From: Bryobacterales bacterium
Lineage (GTDB): Bacteria; Acidobacteriota; Terriglobia; Bryobacterales; Bryobacteraceae
Assembly (NCBI GenBank): GCA_016789785.1
Contig: JAEUQE010000196.1
Coordinates: 1-17,666 of the forward strand
DNA length: 17,666 nucleotides
Direction of reading: 5' to 3'
Shown here: piece by piece, positions 15,901 through 17,666 of the stretch
How positions within the stretch are numbered: position 1 is the first letter of the stretch
Layout: every line of letters starts with the position of its first letter
The notes under the pieces: generated by a model
Databases searched by the model: none
Seen by the model: only the letters and a program-made list of their open reading frames with translations
Told to the model about the DNA's origin: nothing
Position numbers and translations under genes: made by a program

Positions 15901-16242
15901 TCCGATCTCGATCGTCACCGGGAGCCGAAGCGTGCGGTTGACCTCAATCCGGATTTCCTTGATCAGCTTCTCCTGAAAACTCGCCTTCGAACATCGCATG
16001 CTGTAGGTGCCGGACGGAAGCAGGTTGAAGGCGAAGGTGCCCAGCGTGGTGGTATCCTGCCGCTGCACCAAGCCTGTTTCGACGTTGCGCACTTCGATCC
16101 TGACGCCTGCAACAGCGGCGCCCGAGGCGTCCGAAACCTCACCGGTCAGAGCGCCCGTGGTCTGCTGTCCATGGAGAGGCATCAACGTGAGCCCAAGGGC
16201 CAGCACGATCGGGAAAAGCGAGACACAGATCTTCGTGGTCAT
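12979..16242 (-). CDS. Oar-like TonB-dependent outer-membrane receptor
   Basis: 1087 residues from the ATG at 16242 (MTTKICVSLFPIVLALGLTL signal peptide, cleavage near HGQ). The frame is open to 16338, but the added leader is not signal-like; the Shine-Dalgarno is weak. A carboxypeptidase-regulatory-like domain (about 27-110, TGALTGEVSDASGAAVAGVRI, LLPSGTYSMRCSKASF) precedes a plug (about 130-240, RVNGLRQGANVFYLDG, VQEVQVSTANTSAEFG, GGVINVITKSGTNQFHGSGF). A long beta-barrel ends in MQLALRMSF with a terminal Phe, as needed for outer-membrane assembly. Such receptors import large or complex ligands, or serve other outer-membrane roles, in Acidobacteria. No SusD-like partner is present. With the downstream sulfatase it may take up a sulfated glycan or other sulfate ester (inference). 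Confidence 0.93.
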   Translation of the reverse strand: MTTKICVSLFPIVLALGLTLMPLHGQQTTGALTGEVSDASGAAVAGVRIEVRNVETGLVQRQDTTTLGTFAFNLLPSGTYSMRCSKASFQEKLIKEIRIEVNRTLRLPVTIEIGTVAQAMEVTASTAMVDVTSAKVSTNVEKRYVTELPSNTRNVLTFAELAPGVQIVRPASQVTNIEGSYARVNGLRQGANVFYLDGSDNSGSFRNGALQFPNPDTVQEVQVSTANTSAEFGKQPGGVINVITKSGTNQFHGSGFYFFRDEALNANTWARNLTGTSRAPDKIKQVGGTFGGPVRKEKTFFFGSYQHYRDETPGFQNNVQFPTRAAISGDFSQFSRPLYDPDTGAPIPGNRIPARLLDPVAARLAELIPTVSNLGDRFIWNYASPLRSNETLLKIDHYFTDRHQVQGSWLHTWGETTLPAPTAQANVPGFGPQVNSNSQDTASIRHTWVVSPVTMIESRFSLSRLLVDRNNAAAGRNLADFGANWPSVAEGARKYLPQLTVSDGFQTAQGNLGKFDQPNYRFGSTVSSVRSKHNLRFGGEAQRNAVSQFNDQDNSRFTFDGRSASRAAGANPAGIGVFGYALADFVMGRAASFNAIGIRDYSIHNWAYFFFAQDEFRITPRLTLTPGLRYEFYTPSREKRNKLSNFLFGHRSTLYPNAPLGLSFPGDPGIPDGLYEQDRNNLSPRLGLAYDPFGTGRTAIRAGFGVYYAYLAVQPVMTSAEQVPWNPSATGGETRNLLDPWGTSRTIIHPRPPTPFSTDVSRFTYPAVIAARGFDPNLSTPYTLQWNFTLQHEIRPGVAVQAGYVGNRGKKLIELVQVNSAAWAPNATLTNIQLRRPVAGYSDIGLNSTRSLSWHDSLQLVADIRTSQSFVSRFTYVYGKSFATVDEDLGFGTPNSANPLNLNNDKAINSPVHVMRYNFVYSLPALWTRGSAASRFLDGWQASGSLSISSGNPLNVILGEDWNLDGINVGDRPDRAGPIRYLTGSKDQRAASFFDRSAFTLPAIRNTFGSLSRNALFGPGQWNTTAALVKSFPVRERLAVQFRAEAFNLFNHNNLDAPNTNMRSADYTRILTRSGNRTMQLALRMSF

Positions 16243-16285
16243 GGGAGTCCGGAATCGAGAGTAGTCCAGTCTCAGATGGTTGGAA

Positions 16286-16382
16286 ACGTAATTGCGTGTG
16301 AATGACGGTATGGGGCGGAGAATGGCTCTTGGAATCAATCGGTTACAAAACGCCTGGCATCCCGTTACAGACGTGATATAAC
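16286..16382. promoter_or_regulatory. Divergent promoter/operator region between receptor and one-TM protein genes
   Basis: On the plus strand TGATATAAC (16374-16382) is an extended -10 candidate, giving a start near 16389 for the one-TM protein gene. Two direct repeats, GTTACAAAACG (16342-16352) and GTTACAGACG (16364-16373), lie 22 bp apart, about two helical turns. The imperfect palindromes ACGTGATATAACGT (16371-16384, 12 of 14 symmetric) and ACGTAATTGCGT (16286-16297, 10 of 12) flank the region. Any of these could be an operator. No clear minus-strand promoter for the receptor was found. Confidence 0.35.
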
Positions 16383-16406
16383 GTGTTGCAGGGCTTTAAA
16401 CGCAAA

Positions 16407-17615
16407 ATGGCTCGCAACGCCAAACTCCACGCCGAAGTCCCTTCCTCGCCGGCCGCGGGCGAAGTCGAGGCGCATCTGGAGCGTCTGCTGGAAGCCGCGG
16501 AGTTCCGCCAGAGCCGCCGCTGCCAGGAGTTCCTCCGCTACGTTGTGCGAAGAGTACTGGAAGGCGCGGGCGACTCCATCAAAGAACGAACGGTCGCGGT
16601 TGACGTGTTTGGCAGAGGCGTGGATTTCAATCCCGCTCAGGACTCGCTGGTGCGCGTCAAAGCAGCGGAGGTGAGAGGACGTCTCGCCCGCTACTACGAA
16701 AGCCAAGGCGCATCGGAATCCATCCGCATCGACCTGCCGGTTGGCAGCTACGTCCCGGAGTTTTATCGGGCGGCGACCTTGCCGCAATCCGCCGCTCCTC
16801 GTCCCCAACGCGTTCGCAAACTGGCGCCGTGGCTAGCCGGGTTCCTCCTCCTCGCCGGGGCGATCGCGATGGGTGTGCTGTGGAACCGCCCGCCGGAAGT
16901 CGACCGCCTTTGGCAGCCCATGCTCTCCGCCGGAAGGCCGCTTCTGATCTGCGTTCCTGGGATGAGACTCATGGGACCCGCCAACGGGCGAACCCTGCGC
17001 GATGCAACCGTGTCAGGCATCGACGGCCGGGGCAGAACGGTCTACCGGCTTGATCCTGGCGAGTTCGTCGCCCGCGATGACGTGGTTGGCATGGGCGCGG
17101 CAGTTGCGGCGGCCCGGATCTCCGCGCTCGTATCCTCCATGGGACATCCCATCACCGTCAAGGCGGGTGACGAATCCACTTTTTCCGATTTGCGCGCACA
17201 ACCCGCGGTGCTGCTCGGCGCGTTCTCCTCGCGATGGACGATTGAGATGAACAAAGACATGCGGTTCCGGTTCACCAACGAGAACGGCGCCAGCGCAATC
17301 GTCGACTCGAAGACGCCCGGCCGCAAATGGCTGATGCCCCGGTACACACCGGATGGCCGCACACTGGAGGACTATGGCATGGTATCGAGAGTATTTCACT
17401 CCCAAACGGGCCAGCCATTGCTGATTGCCGCCGGTTTCACCACATTCGGAACCCAAAGCGCGGTCGAGCTAATCGTGGAACCGGATCTCTTGCGGCGGTT
17501 ACTCGGCAAGGCGCCGGAAGGTTGGGAACAACTCAGCTTCCAGGCAATTCTCCATACGCGCGTGATCGGAAACACACCCGGGCCTCCGGAGATCGTCGCC
17601 ACCCACTTCTGGTAG
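16407..17615 (+). CDS. One-TM membrane protein with conserved 'ERTVAVDVFGR' N-terminal block, possible regulator
   Basis: 402 residues from the ATG at 16407; the GTG at 16383 lies upstream of the predicted transcription start near 16389, so I prefer 16407. Residues about 18-118 form a basic, mostly helical cytosolic domain (HLERLLEAAEFRQSRRCQEFLRYVV, IKERTVAVDVFGRG, DSLVRVKAAEVRGRLARYYES, IRIDLPVGSYVPEF). This block recurs at the start of many acidobacterial and proteobacterial membrane proteins of uncertain role. One membrane helix spans about 139-159 (APWLAGFLLLAGAIAMGVLW). The C-terminal part (about 165-402) has conserved-looking motifs AVLLGAFSSRWT, IVDSKTPGRKW, AAGFTTFGTQSAVE and ends PPEIVATHFW; it should lie outside the membrane. 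The layout resembles one-component membrane regulators, and it is divergent from the receptor gene, but DNA binding is not shown. The name 'regulator' is inference. Confidence 0.7.
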   Translation: MARNAKLHAEVPSSPAAGEVEAHLERLLEAAEFRQSRRCQEFLRYVVRRVLEGAGDSIKERTVAVDVFGRGVDFNPAQDSLVRVKAAEVRGRLARYYESQGASESIRIDLPVGSYVPEFYRAATLPQSAAPRPQRVRKLAPWLAGFLLLAGAIAMGVLWNRPPEVDRLWQPMLSAGRPLLICVPGMRLMGPANGRTLRDATVSGIDGRGRTVYRLDPGEFVARDDVVGMGAAVAAARISALVSSMGHPITVKAGDESTFSDLRAQPAVLLGAFSSRWTIEMNKDMRFRFTNENGASAIVDSKTPGRKWLMPRYTPDGRTLEDYGMVSRVFHSQTGQPLLIAAGFTTFGTQSAVELIVEPDLLRRLLGKAPEGWEQLSFQAILHTRVIGNTPGPPEIVATHFW

Positions 17616-17666
17616 CAGCATGGGCCCGCCAACCCGGCTCGTCCGATCGTCTTGAGCCGCCCATCC

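Noticed and set aside
15610..16305. 231-codon open frame on the plus strand
   Set aside because: Antisense to the plug and signal region of the receptor, with no recognisable motifs.

Overview
The window looks like a piece of an Acidobacteriota chromosome, most likely of the Bryobacterales/Solibacteraceae type. This is inferred from gene content and high GC, not from a marker gene. The pointers are an Oar-like TonB-dependent receptor with a carboxypeptidase-regulatory N-terminal domain, a secreted HAF/BACON mosaic protein, a PEGA-domain Ser/Thr kinase, a DUF1592/DUF1552 pair, and a membrane-anchored protein with an 'ERTVAVDVFGR' block. I found no rRNA, tRNA, CRISPR array or intact mobile element.

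Left part (1-2308, + strand): the 3' end of an RluA-type pseudouridine synthase, then a transmembrane Ser/Thr kinase with two C-terminal PEGA domains.

Middle part (2490-8507, + strand): a likely redox cassette. A GMC-family flavoprotein with a ferredoxin-like Cys cluster overlaps by one base a large exported DUF1587/1595/1592/1588/1585 protein with two CxxCH motifs. About 700 bp downstream lies a Tat-exported DUF1552 protein. The gap holds two hairpins and a wrecked VapBC-type toxin-antitoxin module: an antitoxin with an internal deletion, and a toxin that has lost its start, carries a 4-bp tandem duplication and has lost its C-terminus. A flavin to Fe-S to heme electron path outside the cytoplasm is an inference.

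Right part (8600-16242, - strand): read in the direction of transcription, an Oar-like TonB-dependent receptor, 52 nt later a Tat-exported Cys-type sulfatase, and 97 nt later a secreted protein of about 924 residues (HAF propeller, three BACON-like domains, three VDTR...VDVNGYF modules). The last gene has its own extended -10 promoter candidate and a strong Shine-Dalgarno before a GTG start. The receptor and sulfatase suggest use of a sulfated substrate, probably a glycan.

Far right (16407-17615, + strand): a one-TM protein transcribed divergently from the receptor. It has a conserved cytosolic N-terminal block and a large C-terminal domain predicted outside the membrane. The 164-bp divergent intergenic region carries two GTTACA direct repeats 22 bp apart and another extended -10 candidate. 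The most interesting parts of the window are the GMC/cytochrome/DUF1552 cassette with its toxin-antitoxin fossil, and the divergent receptor/one-TM-protein locus. The last 51 bp (17616-17666) show nothing I can identify.
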